A DNA stretch of 7,499 nt, from contig JANXXV010000085.1 in assembly GCA_025350445.1 (NCBI GenBank), positions 1 to 7,499 on the forward strand, in the 5' to 3' direction. Shown here piece after piece: positions 1 through 6,548 of the stretch. A program made the position numbers and the translations under genes. Each line of letters begins with the position of its first letter. Position 1 is the stretch's first letter. The notes below the pieces were generated by a model that did no database searches, was not told where the DNA came from, and saw only the letters and a list, made by a program, of their open reading frames with translations. The DNA comes from Bryobacteraceae bacterium (GTDB lineage: Bacteria > Acidobacteriota > Terriglobia > Bryobacterales > Bryobacteraceae).

Positions 1-140
1 AACCGATTTTCGGGTCAAAAAATCCGTTCGATTTTATGGAGCTGCAAGATGTTCAGGAGTTGACGAACTTCTTCGAGCGGCGGGTATCGGCGTATCAGAC
101 CGGGATCACGGGGGAAGTGGCTTTTACCGACGAGTTTTGA
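1..140 (+). CDS. nrdB: Ribonucleoside-diphosphate reductase, small (beta) subunit, C-terminal fragment
   Basis: Only the 3' end is inside the window: 45 complete codons read from base 3 to a TGA at 138-140. The product, the radical-generating small subunit of class I ribonucleotide reductase, partners with NrdA in the cytoplasm to make dNTPs. The visible tail contains NPFDFMELQDVQELTNFFER and then RRVSAYQTG, the conserved segment shortly before the C-terminus of many NrdB proteins. It ends in an acidic peptide closing with Phe (TDEF), the kind of mobile tail that docks onto NrdA in this family. The metal-ligand residues and the radical Tyr (or its replacement) lie upstream of the window, so the subclass (Ia, Ic or other) cannot be judged. 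A MITE-like element starts 36 bp after the stop. Identification rests on the tail alone, but that motif is distinctive. Confidence 0.85.
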   Translation, partial: PIFGSKNPFDFMELQDVQELTNFFERRVSAYQTGITGEVAFTDEF

Positions 141-168
141 GGGCGGCCCATAGCAAGGCTGCTGGTTT

Positions 169-176
169 AAGCTTAC
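169..176. repeat. Left 8-bp target-site duplication of the MITE
   Basis: AAGCTTAC abuts the left terminal inverted repeat. It matches AAGATTAC on the other side of the element at 7 of 8 positions, the fourth base differing (C versus A), which suggests an insertion old enough to have picked up one substitution. Confidence 0.65.
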
Positions 177-340
177 GTAACAGTTCAGGCCCCCCCTACC
201 TGGAAGCCAGTTTGGGAGCTACCTCACCCGAGCGCGCGGCTAAGTTATTGATTTTGGGCGCAGCCGTTCGTGGGATTGGCGCTTCATACGGGCGAATAGG
301 TCGCTATGAGTCGGTTTTGAGGGGGGGCCTGAACTGTTAC
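177..340. mobile_element. MITE-like element with IS66-type ends
   Basis: A 164-bp element is bounded by perfect 20-bp inverted repeats: 177-196 begins GTAACAGTTCAGG followed by seven C, and 321-340 is its exact reverse complement ending in GTTAC. Directly outside the repeats are AAGCTTAC (169-176) and AAGATTAC (341-348), which agree at 7 of 8 positions and fit an aged 8-bp target-site duplication. Terminal repeats starting 5'-GTAA and 8-bp duplications are established hallmarks of the IS66 family. The 124-bp core has no transposase coding capacity, so the element would depend on a transposase elsewhere. If transcribed from nrdB, the ends would pair into a 20-bp stem that could affect the nrdB 3' end. 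The inverted repeat is certain; the IS66 assignment is an inference from the ends. Confidence 0.75.
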
Positions 341-348
341 AAGATTAC
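341..348. repeat. Right 8-bp target-site duplication of the MITE
   Basis: AAGATTAC begins immediately after the right terminal inverted repeat and pairs with AAGCTTAC at 169-176 (7 of 8 identical). Its exact placement against the repeat ends is the main reason to read the pair as a duplication and not as chance similarity. Confidence 0.65.
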
Positions 349-389
349 TTCAGGTGTCTTAGGATGAACTCCACCAAGTCGTAAATCAA

Positions 390-405
390 GACGATAAACA
401 TCGTC
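390..405. other. Perfect short stem-loop
   Basis: GACGAT, loop AAAC, ATCGTC forms a perfect 6-bp stem with a 4-base loop. Nine bases later comes another perfect hairpin (415-429). There is no T-run on either side, so it is not a typical intrinsic terminator. Two such hairpins close together could belong to a structured RNA, but either alone is short enough to arise by chance. Confidence 0.35.
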
Positions 406-414
406 GCTCGGATG

Positions 415-429
415 GCTAGAGGCTCTAGC
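415..429. other. Perfect short stem-loop
   Basis: GCTAGA, loop GGC, TCTAGC forms a perfect 6-bp stem with a 3-base loop. It lies in the AT-richer stretch after the MITE, just downstream of the hairpin at 390-405. No T-tract follows on either strand. The function is unknown. Confidence 0.35.
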
Positions 430-632
430 GAACCGATGAACTGTTCAATCTCTTTCATAAATGAACCTCATCAACCGCAATGTATCATTGGCAACCAAAT
501 CCAACTGGCCTGCTTATCCCAAAGATGTGACATTGTGACATACGGGTTGAGCGCCGACACTTCTACGCAAGGTAATTCAGAAAGCGGCCATGCCCGCTTA
601 CTTTCTTTTGCGGCTTGCTTTGCGGTCCATTG

Positions 633-655
633 AAGGAACCGGTTTCCGGTTCCTT
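633..655. terminator. Strong stem-loop between convergent genes, possible bidirectional terminator
   Basis: AAGGAACCGG, loop TTT, CCGGTTCCTT forms a perfect 10-bp stem with a 3-base loop, the strongest local hairpin outside the MITE. It lies 83 bp beyond the stop of fhs, in the space where fhs and nrdB transcripts converge, which is where a bidirectional terminator would be expected. Against an intrinsic terminator, no T-run follows the stem on either strand. It may instead be an RNA 3'-end stabiliser or a Rho-assisted site. The structure is plain in the sequence; the terminator role is an inference. Confidence 0.4.
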
Positions 656-738
656 GCTCGGCCGGGGCCACTTCTCAGATTATCCGCAATCTCCGGGTTC
701 GACGAAAATACATCTCGCCGGTCTGAGGCAGAGCCTCG

Positions 739-2355
739 CTAGGACATACCAACGATTTCCCCCTGAGTGTCAACGTCGATCCCAATCGCACGCGATTCCT
801 TCGGCAACCCTGGCATCAGCATGATGCTGCCGGAGATGGCGACTAAGAAGCCGGCTCCCGCCGAGAGCTTTACATCCGTTATATGGAGCGTCCAGCCGGT
901 GGGGGCTCCAGCAATCTTTGGGTCATCCGAGAACGAATACTGCGTCTTGGCAATGCAAATTGGAAGGCGGCCAAACCCCCACTTGGAAAACTGAGCCAGC
1001 TTCCCGGCTGCCTGTTCGCTGTACTCCACATTGGCCGCGCCATAAACCTTTTGGGCCACCTTCAGAATCTTTTCTTCCGCTGTATCATCCGCCGAGTAGG
1101 CGGTATGCAACGAAGGGTTGGGATTGGAGTCGATAGTTCGCACAACTTCCGCCGCCAGAGCGGAGGCTCCATCGCCACCCTTGGCAAAGGCTTCCGATAA
1201 AGCGCTTGTTGCACCCTGCTGCCGGCAGAAGGTTTGCAGCAGCTCCAGTTCTCCGTCCGTATCTTTCGGAAACCGATTGATGGCAACTACCGAGGGAACC
1301 CCGAAGTCACGCAGGTTGGCGAGGTGCTTTTGTAAGTTGACGAATCCCCGTGCCAGCTCGCCTTCGCCCTGATTCCGCAGGCTCTGCACCGTGGTCACCA
1401 GCACGGCGGCGCTTGGCTTGAGGCCGGATGAGGGCATCACCAGATCCATGTACTTCTCAAAGCCAAGGTCGGAGGCAAACCCCACTTCATTCACAACGTA
1501 ATCCGCTAACCGCAGCCCCATATCCTGGGAAACAACGCTGCTGGTTCCATGCGCAATGTTGGCAAACGGCCCGCAGTGTACTATCGCCGGCGTGCCGTCC
1601 GTCGTCTGTACCAGGTTCGGCAGAAAGGCTTCGCTTAGCAACGCCATCATGCCGCCGGAGCCTTTCATCTCCGCCGCCCGCACGGGCCGTCCGTCGCGCG
1701 CTTTTCCCACCACGATGGAACCCAGCCTCTGCCGCAGATCGTCCCGATTGTGCGCCAGCGAGAGAATCGCCATGATCTCGGATGCGGCCGTAATGACGAA
1801 CCCATCGCTTCTGTTGCTTCCCTGCCGTGTTCCGCCCACACTCACTGTGATCCGGCGAAGCGCGCGATCATTCATATCGAGAGCGCGCGGCCACGTGATT
1901 CCGTCCGGATCGAGGTCCAAATCGTTGCCGTGAAACAGGTGTGCATCGATCAAGGCGGAGAGAAGATTGTGGGCCGATGTAATCGCATGAAAATCACCAT
2001 GAAAGTGCAGGTTGATTTTCTCGCTGGGTTCCAATGCCGAACGGCCCGCGCCTGCCGCACCGCCCTTCATGCCGAACACGGGACCGAGGGACGGTTCGCG
2101 CGAGGTAATCACCGCCTTCTTGCCGATGCGCTCCAAGCCTTGCACCAGGCCGATGGCTGTCACCGTTTTGCCTTCCCCGGATACAGTGGGCGTGGTCGCG
2201 GTGACCAGAATTAGTTTGCCCCGGCGCGGCAGTTGCGGATCGTGCAGAAGCTCCAGTTTCAACTTGGCGCCGTAGGGCCCCAGTTGCTCGACATATTGTG
2301 GAGGTACTTGTAACTTGCCGGCAATCGCCTGAATAGGAAACAGCGTTTTAGTCAT
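739..2355 (-). CDS. fhs: Formate-tetrahydrofolate ligase (10-formyl-THF synthetase)
   Basis: This cytoplasmic enzyme makes 10-formyl-tetrahydrofolate from formate, THF and ATP, feeding one-carbon units to purine and initiator-tRNA formylation. The 538-residue product is close to the usual 550-560. The P-loop-like motif TPTVSGEGKT lies at residues 55-64, followed by REPSLGPVFGMKGGAAGAG (86-104), INLHFHGDFHAI (114-125), a central GPFANIAHG and, near the C-terminus, MPGLPKES. These are the family's nucleotide- and folate-site landmarks in the right order. Departures from the commonest consensus are LHFHGD for LHFTGD (His119) and GAGRSAL for GGGYAQV. The ATG at 2355 gives an N-terminus typical of the family (IAGKLQV, then GPYGAKL), although no good Shine-Dalgarno is visible. 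It lies 132 bp downstream of the kinase frame on the same strand; a functional link is not evident. Complete, no frameshift seen. Confidence 0.96.
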   Translation of the reverse strand: MTKTLFPIQAIAGKLQVPPQYVEQLGPYGAKLKLELLHDPQLPRRGKLILVTATTPTVSGEGKTVTAIGLVQGLERIGKKAVITSREPSLGPVFGMKGGAAGAGRSALEPSEKINLHFHGDFHAITSAHNLLSALIDAHLFHGNDLDLDPDGITWPRALDMNDRALRRITVSVGGTRQGSNRSDGFVITAASEIMAILSLAHNRDDLRQRLGSIVVGKARDGRPVRAAEMKGSGGMMALLSEAFLPNLVQTTDGTPAIVHCGPFANIAHGTSSVVSQDMGLRLADYVVNEVGFASDLGFEKYMDLVMPSSGLKPSAAVLVTTVQSLRNQGEGELARGFVNLQKHLANLRDFGVPSVVAINRFPKDTDGELELLQTFCRQQGATSALSEAFAKGGDGASALAAEVVRTIDSNPNPSLHTAYSADDTAEEKILKVAQKVYGAANVEYSEQAAGKLAQFSKWGFGRLPICIAKTQYSFSDDPKIAGAPTGWTLHITDVKLSAGAGFLVAISGSIMLMPGLPKESRAIGIDVDTQGEIVGMS

Positions 2356-2487
2356 CCATTACCACGATAGAAGGTTCGCGTATCCAGCCACATCCGGCGT
2401 CAACACGAACCGAATGGCTTTGTTGCCGCGGCCTTACAGAGGTACGGTCGCGACTTTCGCCGAAACCACCCGATGTATAGCTGCGCG

Positions 2488-5340
2488 CTACAGCCAGCCC
2501 AATACACTCCCGCAGCAGTTCGCCATTCCGTTCTCTTCACCGCAGTTTTGCGTATTCGGCTTTCGCTTGCTGGAAAATCGGGACGTCGGGATCGGCGTCC
2601 TTCCACAATTCGAAGAAGTCCTGAAATGCCTTTCTGGCGTTCGCCGTGTCGCCCGCAAGTGCCGAACCTCGCGCCATCCCCAGATAGGAGAGCGAATAAA
2701 ACTGCCCCCAATAGGGGTAACGCCAGATGCTGGCCCAATTGGCGCCCTTGTGATCCACGATTTTCCGGAACTCAACGACTGCCTCGGCGCCCTTTTCTGT
2801 CGCAGGTAAGCCAAGCCACGTAAATGAACCGCCCCAAGGTAGGAGCGCTCGTATGGCGTGGCGGATACCAGCAGTTCCACGCTTTTGGCAGGTTGATCGC
2901 GATTAAGCGCGATTGCCGCGCGAATCTCAGGAAGTTGCACCGCATTCCAGATGGTTCCGTTTGGAAAAAGCTTGGAAGTCTCCGCGGCGAGTCTCTCCGC
3001 CCGGGCCGCATCGCCGCACATCGCCACGGCCAAGGCCGGCCGCCCCAGGCGGCGCACGGTCTGGCAATTGCCCGACAGCGCATCGGCACGCGCATCGGCT
3101 TCCTCGAATTCCGCGGCGGCGTTCCGGAGTCCGTGGCGCAGGGCTGTCTCCGCGGCTCGCAGGTACAATTTGTGCGACTCACGACGCTGGCCGTGGAGAT
3201 TCCGGTTGGCCGCCTGTAAGCCAAGGCTGAGGTACTCCTCGGGCTTGCCTGCGAACCATTGAATCTCCCGATCGACCGCCGCCTGATCACCGGCAACGTA
3301 AGCCATTTCGAGGAAGCGCTGGTGGATCCTCGCTCCGCCGAGCCCCCGTATCCGCAGTCTATTCTTCAATTCCCTGGCCTCGGGAAGCCGGTCCAGACAG
3401 ATGTAGGCGTCTAATTGACGCCGGTAGGGCTGTTCAGCCTCCGGCTGCAACCGGGCCGCTTCCAGGCCTTCCTTCAGCCCCTCTTCATATTGCCCCAGGT
3501 CGATGAAGATCCTGCTCAATCCGTTATGGAAAATCGCGGCTTGGGGATAGTTGCGGATGCCCGATTGAGTGGCGTCAATCGATTTATCCATCTCGCCGGT
3601 GACCAGGAGGTAGTATTCTGCCTCAATCCAGTACCGCTCGTAATCGGAAACCCGGTCCACCAAACCGAAGGCTCGTTTAAGATATTCCCGGCTGCGCGCC
3701 TCGTCGCCGGCATTGTAGAACGCGTCGCCAAGGTGGAGGTAAGCCGCCGCGAAATTGGAATCGATTTCGATGGCGCGCTCAAACAACGGAACAGCGGCTA
3801 GAAAATGGCCTTGCATCTTCTCGGAATAACCCGCGCTGTAGTTCTGAAGAGCTTCGAGCGAAGGAGTGGTGGCCTGTTCCAGCGGACGATTCAGCTTCTG
3901 GATCGAATTGTGTGATTCGCCCAGCTTGCCGCGTATGGCCGCCGCCGCGCTTCCCACGGCGCTTAATACGTGCTCTTTATCCACTGCCTGGATCTGCTCC
4001 CTCGCGAGCGTTTTCCCGTCCGGACAAGCGATTGCCTGCAGCGTGATGACGTAATGTGTTCCCAGGCTTGCGATCACGCCGTCAATGGTGGCCGCGGCTC
4101 CTTCGCGGACGCATATCTCGTGCGCCACTTCATTGGTGACGCGGGAGCCAGGCGGAAGACTCATCAGGCGAAGAACACCCTGCACCTGCTGGTCATCCAT
4201 GATTTTGAGAAACGGCGACTGTTCCAGTTGGATCGCCAGGCCCTGGCGAAGAGTGCCGTCGAAGATGGGATCGCCAGTGCTGTTGACGAAATCGGCCAGG
4301 ATGATCGTGTCCTTAGCGGTGAGTCTCGGCGCGGGACGAAAGACGAAGTATCCGCCGATGATAAATGAGGCGATCAGCGCGACGAGAATCGCGGCGGCGG
4401 CAACCATCCAGATTCCGTTCTTTCCACGCGATGGGGCTTCGAGGGCGCTTACCAGTTCGACGGCGGATTGCCAGCGTCGCGCTGGATCCGGCTCCAGACA
4501 ACGGCTCACTACTTTTTCGAGCGTTTTCGACGGAACGGGTTTACGGTCTGACGTCGCTCGGACGCCGGTCAGCATTTCATACAAGACACAGCCGAACGAA
4601 TAGAGATCGGTGCGGGCATCGGCAGGTTTACCTTCGCGCTGCTCCGGAGCCATGTACGCGGGAGTGCCCAGCACCATGCGGTTGCCGGTAAGTGTGTGGT
4701 CGCCTTCCAGCGTCGCGATTCCGAAATCCAGAACCTTCACGCCGGACTTGCTGAGGATGATGTTACCGGGCTTGAGATCCCGGTGAACAATCCCATATTC
4801 ATGCGCGTCGGCCAGAGCGGCGGCAATCTGGGAGGCATAGCGGAGCGCCTGGTCAACGGGCAGCGGACCATTTTTCAGCCGGGCGGCGATGGTGTCGCCT
4901 TCAAGCAGTTCCATCACCAGATAGTTGGGACCGATATCGTAAAGGGTGCAGATATTGGGATGATTCAGCGACGAAATCGCACGTGCCTCCCGATCGAAGC
5001 GGGCGCTGAAGCGCTCGTGGGCGAACTTGATGGCGACGGACCGGCCGCGGCGCGTGTTGATGGCGCGAAAGACCTCGCCCATACCGCCCTCGCCGAGTTT
5101 GCTCTCCACCTGGTAGGGTCCCAGGCGAACGCCGGGGTGCAACGCGAGCGTCGCCGGATCGCCATGGAATTGAACGGAGCGCTCGAGAATCAAGCGATCG
5201 TTTTCGCGCGAGAGGAGGGATTCGACTTCGCGGCGCAACTCGGGATCGGCCTGGTCGAGCAATGCGGCTCGCTCATCGGAGGAGGCTTCCCGAGCGGAAT
5301 GATACAGCTCTTCGATTTGCTGGAGACGGTCCGGTGTCAT
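2488..5340 (-). CDS. Membrane-anchored Ser/Thr protein kinase with TPR sensor half, 3' end frameshifted
   Basis: Numbered from the ATG at 5340, the kinase domain spans about 72-300: glycine loop LGEGGMGEV (82-90), VAIK lysine 105, catalytic HRDLKPGN (186-193, Asp188), DFG (205-207) and [10 protein letters not shown] (225-234). All catalytic residues are present. One membrane helix follows (about 310-335), then a probable extracytoplasmic region (about 340-475) that begins [26 protein letters not shown], a type common in acidobacterial kinases, and then TPR-like repeats from about 495 onward. The start at 5340 is preferred because [16 protein letters not shown] is the usual N-terminus; the frame is open up to 5454, but that extension looks non-protein-like and overlaps the sigma gene. 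A one-base deletion at 2790-2796 shifts the frame near residue 849, and about 100 unrelated residues follow to the stop at 2488. Restored, the protein would be about 934 residues ending at 2537. The substrate is unknown; the upstream sigma factor suggests a shared circuit. Confidence 0.9.
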   Translation of the reverse strand: MTPDRLQQIEELYHSAREASSDERAALLDQADPELRREVESLLSRENDRLILERSVQFHGDPATLALHPGVRLGPYQVESKLGEGGMGEVFRAINTRRGRSVAIKFAHERFSARFDREARAISSLNHPNICTLYDIGPNYLVMELLEGDTIAARLKNGPLPVDQALRYASQIAAALADAHEYGIVHRDLKPGNIILSKSGVKVLDFGIATLEGDHTLTGNRMVLGTPAYMAPEQREGKPADARTDLYSFGCVLYEMLTGVRATSDRKPVPSKTLEKVVSRCLEPDPARRWQSAVELVSALEAPSRGKNGIWMVAAAAILVALIASFIIGGYFVFRPAPRLTAKDTIILADFVNSTGDPIFDGTLRQGLAIQLEQSPFLKIMDDQQVQGVLRLMSLPPGSRVTNEVAHEICVREGAAATIDGVIASLGTHYVITLQAIACPDGKTLAREQIQAVDKEHVLSAVGSAAAAIRGKLGESHNSIQKLNRPLEQATTPSLEALQNYSAGYSEKMQGHFLAAVPLFERAIEIDSNFAAAYLHLGDAFYNAGDEARSREYLKRAFGLVDRVSDYERYWIEAEYYLLVTGEMDKSIDATQSGIRNYPQAAIFHNGLSRIFIDLGQYEEGLKEGLEAARLQPEAEQPYRRQLDAYICLDRLPEARELKNRLRIRGLGGARIHQRFLEMAYVAGDQAAVDREIQWFAGKPEEYLSLGLQAANRNLHGQRRESHKLYLRAAETALRHGLRNAAAEFEEADARADALSGNCQTVRRLGRPALAVAMCGDAARAERLAAETSKLFPNGTIWNAVQLPEIRAAIALNRDQPAKSVELLVSATPYERSYLGAVHLRGLAYLRQKRAPRQSLSSGKSWITRAPIGPASGVTPIGGSFIRSPIWGWREVRHLRATRRTPERHFRTSSNCGRTPIPTSRFSSKRKPNTQNCGEENGMANCCGSVLGWL
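2537..2791 (-). pseudogene. Original C-terminus of the kinase, now out of frame
   Basis: In the frame offset from the main kinase reading, codons from 2791 to a TGA at 2539-2537 encode 84 residues that continue the kinase naturally. They start [20 protein letters not shown], contain a TPR-like [20 protein letters not shown] and [18 protein letters not shown], and close with [11 protein letters not shown]. This is the typical closing TPR and tail of acidobacterial Ser/Thr kinases of this type. In the main frame the same DNA reads as an Arg/Ser/Pro-rich string with no family resemblance. Adding one base in the run AAAAGGG (minus strand, 2796-2790) joins the two frames exactly. A sequencing error, a real mutation and, much less likely, recoding all remain possible. 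Confidence 0.85.
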
Positions 5341-5404
5341 CGAGGGGCGACGTTTTACGATTATCTCCAAAATTCGAAGCCGACCCCGGCTCACTTCCCG
5401 CAAA

Positions 5405-5959
5405 TCAATGGTTAGGCTCACGGGCGAGCCAGACGCGGGCAAACTCCCAGTCACGCCGGACCGTTCGCGGCGAGACCTTGAGGACCTCCACGATCTCCTC
5501 TTCAGTAAGTCCGCCGAAAAAGCGCAGTTCCACGACTTTCGCTTGGCGAGGCGCGATTTGGGCGAATGCGTCGAGCGCGTCGTCGAGCGCGACCATGGAA
5601 CGATCAGGCTCGGGGGAGACGACGGCGGTTTGGTCGAAGTTCACGTGTACAGCCCCGGCTCCACGTTTCTTGGAGGAGCGGGCACGGGCGGCGTCCACCA
5701 GAATGCGGCGCATCATGTGCGCGGCCATGGCGAAAAACTGAGCGCGCTGCTGCCATTCGACTTTGGTCACATCGACCAGACGTAAGTAAACTTCGTGGAC
5801 CAACGCAGTGGTCTGAAGGGTGCCACCGTGACGCTCGTTCTTCATGTGGCGGCGAGCCATGAGACGCAACTCGTCATAGACCTGGTTCGATAACTGGTCG
5901 AAGGCGGCCTGATCGCCCGCGCTCCACGCTTTGAGTAGATTGGTAATTTCCGCGTCCAA
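5405..5959 (-). CDS. ECF-type RNA polymerase sigma factor
   Basis: This 184-residue cytoplasmic protein redirects RNA polymerase to a private promoter set. Region 2 spans about 5-95: [40 protein letters not shown], and then [20 protein letters not shown], the segment that melts and reads the -10 element. A linker follows, then region 4 at about 125-180 with [19 protein letters not shown] and the helix-turn-helix [20 protein letters not shown] that reads the -35. Length and motifs match the sigma-70-like ECF group abundant in Acidobacteria and Planctomycetes. The start is TTG at 5959; no ATG or GTG in the same frame keeps the conserved TNLL motif, and no Shine-Dalgarno is visible. The kinase begins 64 bp after the stop on the same strand, so cotranscription is likely. 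No anti-sigma factor gene lies nearby, so the kinase may control its activity; this is an inference from position. Confidence 0.93.
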   Translation of the reverse strand: MDAEITNLLKAWSAGDQAAFDQLSNQVYDELRLMARRHMKNERHGGTLQTTALVHEVYLRLVDVTKVEWQQRAQFFAMAAHMMRRILVDAARARSSKKRGAGAVHVNFDQTAVVSPEPDRSMVALDDALDAFAQIAPRQAKVVELRFFGGLTEEEIVEVLKVSPRTVRRDWEFARVWLAREPNH

Positions 5960-5985
5960 AAGAAATTATTGCACTCGTGGCCGGT

Positions 5986-6001
5986 TTGGCACCCGGCTTC
6001 C
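5986..6001 (+). promoter_or_regulatory. Sigma-54-like -24/-12 promoter candidate for the secreted protein gene
   Basis: TTGGCAC (5986-5992), five bases, then TTCC (5998-6001) follows the sigma-54 layout TTGGCAC-N5-TTGC. The -24 half matches fully, including GG at 5988-5989, and the spacing to the -12 position (10 bases after GG) is right, but the -12 GC reads CC. The predicted transcription start is about 12 bases downstream, near 6012, giving a leader of about 54 bases before the ATG at 6066. The -12 mismatch is serious, and a short motif like this can occur by chance. No enhancer-binding protein gene is visible in the window. Confidence 0.3.
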
Positions 6002-6014
6002 ACCTGTAGCTGCA

Positions 6015-6059
6015 GGAAGGAGACGAAGCAGCCAGAAGGATCTCCTTCCGGAATGGAGG
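6015..6059 (+). promoter_or_regulatory. 5' leader with competing stem-loops around the Shine-Dalgarno site
   Basis: CTCCTTCC at 6042-6049 can pair in three ways: with GGAAGGAG upstream (6015-6022, perfect 8 bp); with GAAGGA (6035-6040, 6 bp but only a 2-base loop); or with the downstream AATGGAG (6052-6058), which contains most of the ribosome binding site GGAGG at 6055-6059. The first pairing would leave the ribosome site free and the third would cover it, the logic of a simple translational switch. GGAGG lies 6 bases before the ATG and decides the start at 6066. The pairings are visible in the sequence; any switching role is speculative. Confidence 0.3.
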
Positions 6060-6065
6060 CAGTTT

Positions 6066-6548
6066 ATGAAAGCAAAGCAAATGATTATGAAACGCAGTAC
6101 TTTCGCAATCGCCACAGTCGCCGCGCTCGCTCTTGGCTTGACGCCCATGGCGAAGGCCGACAACGACAAAGGATGCTCTAACGTAACCCTGAGGGGCACC
6201 TTCGCAGACAACGCGAGCGGATTCACTACGTCCCCGCCCGCCATAGCCGGCCCGTTGGCCGGTGTGCTTACGGAAACCTTCGACGGAAAGGGCGCTATGA
6301 CGGCCGCTGGAATGTTAAGCCTGAACGGCAATATAGTCGCGGTGACCGGCAAGGCCACATATTCAGTGAACCCCGATTGCACGGGTACTTACACGTCCCA
6401 GCTTTCTCCTCTGGGAATAACGGCTCACTACTTCTTCGTGATCCTTGATAGCGGGAATGGACTTAGATGGATCTGCACAGACTCGGGCACCGTGCTCAGC
6501 GGCACCGCACGAAAGCAATTTCCGGCCTTCGGCGACTGGAGGGAGTAA
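6066..6548 (+). CDS. Small secreted protein of an uncharacterised acidobacterial family
   Basis: The 160-residue product has a clear Sec signal peptide: basic start MKAKQMIMKR (1-10), hydrophobic core FAIATVAALALGL (13-25) and an AKA cleavage site at 29-31, leaving a mature chain of about 129 residues. The mature part begins DNDKGCSNVTLRGTFADN and contains GVLTETFDGKGAMTAAGMLS (66-85), GKATYSVNPDCTGTYT (95-110) and TDSGTVLSGTARK (138-150). The repeated short glycine-rich strands suggest a beta-rich fold. From memory, this pattern (CSN.TL.G.., F.GKG..TA.G, Y.VNPDCTG, G.ARK) recurs in many hypothetical secreted proteins of Acidobacteria; no function is known to me. Cysteines are at 37, 105 and 137. 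The start at 6066 is supported by GGAGG six bases upstream; ATGs at residues 6 and 8 lack this. It is divergent from the sigma-kinase pair and might be one of its targets. Confidence 0.88.
   Translation: MKAKQMIMKRSTFAIATVAALALGLTPMAKADNDKGCSNVTLRGTFADNASGFTTSPPAIAGPLAGVLTETFDGKGAMTAAGMLSLNGNIVAVTGKATYSVNPDCTGTYTSQLSPLGITAHYFFVILDSGNGLRWICTDSGTVLSGTARKQFPAFGDWRE

Larger units (their letters stand above)
141..738. other. Gene-poor intergenic region between nrdB and fhs
   Basis: About 600 bp separate the convergent nrdB and fhs genes. The first part holds a MITE-like element (177-340) with its target duplications. From about 349 to 600 the sequence is visibly AT-richer than the flanking genes. 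It carries two tight perfect stem-loops (390-405 and 415-429), an exact tandem duplication of the octamer TGTGACAT (526-541) and a third perfect stem-loop at 633-655. Short open frames exist on both strands (for example 412-633 + and 471-671 -), but none has a ribosome binding site, a recognisable domain or protein-like composition. I see no tRNA or rRNA. The region looks like decayed or inserted DNA, possibly with a structured transcript. Confidence 0.6.

Noticed and set aside
140..154. Near-repeat AGGGCGGCC(C/T)ATAGC after two stop codons (140-154 and 6895-6909)
   Set aside because: A 15-base match with one mismatch is about what chance predicts for a window of this size; no further similarity surrounds it.
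137..367. Plus-strand open frame crossing the MITE from the nrdB stop
   Set aside because: It starts at a TTG overlapping the nrdB stop and simply reads through both inverted repeats; the translation has no protein-like features.
412..671. Small overlapping open frames on both strands (412-633 plus, 471-671 minus)
   Set aside because: No ribosome binding site, no signal peptide or domain, and mutually overlapping; nothing separates them from chance frames.
685..712. GGGTTCGAC as a tRNA T-loop
   Set aside because: The flanking bases do not form a T-stem and no acceptor, D or anticodon arm can be found upstream.
725..737. Five-base stem GAGGC/GCCTC just after the fhs stop as a terminator
   Set aside because: The stem is too short and no T-run follows in the direction of fhs transcription.
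1750..2214. Plus-strand open frame of 154 codons opposite fhs
   Set aside because: It lies entirely inside the clear fhs gene on the other strand, with low-complexity, Arg/Ala-rich composition and no ribosome site.
2786..2800. Programmed -1 frameshifting in the kinase
   Set aside because: The reading is G AAA AGG, which does not satisfy the slippery X XXY YYZ pattern, and the A-run of four is short for polymerase slippage; mutation or sequence error is simpler.
4696..5415. Long plus-strand open frame of 239 codons opposite the kinase
   Set aside because: It is antisense to well-supported kinase-domain coding sequence, has no family resemblance and is expected from GC-rich codon bias on the opposite strand.
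5341..5454. Kinase start at 5454 giving 38 extra residues
   Set aside because: The extension does not resemble kinase N-termini and overlaps the sigma gene by 50 bp, while the ATG at 5340 gives the typical start of this family.
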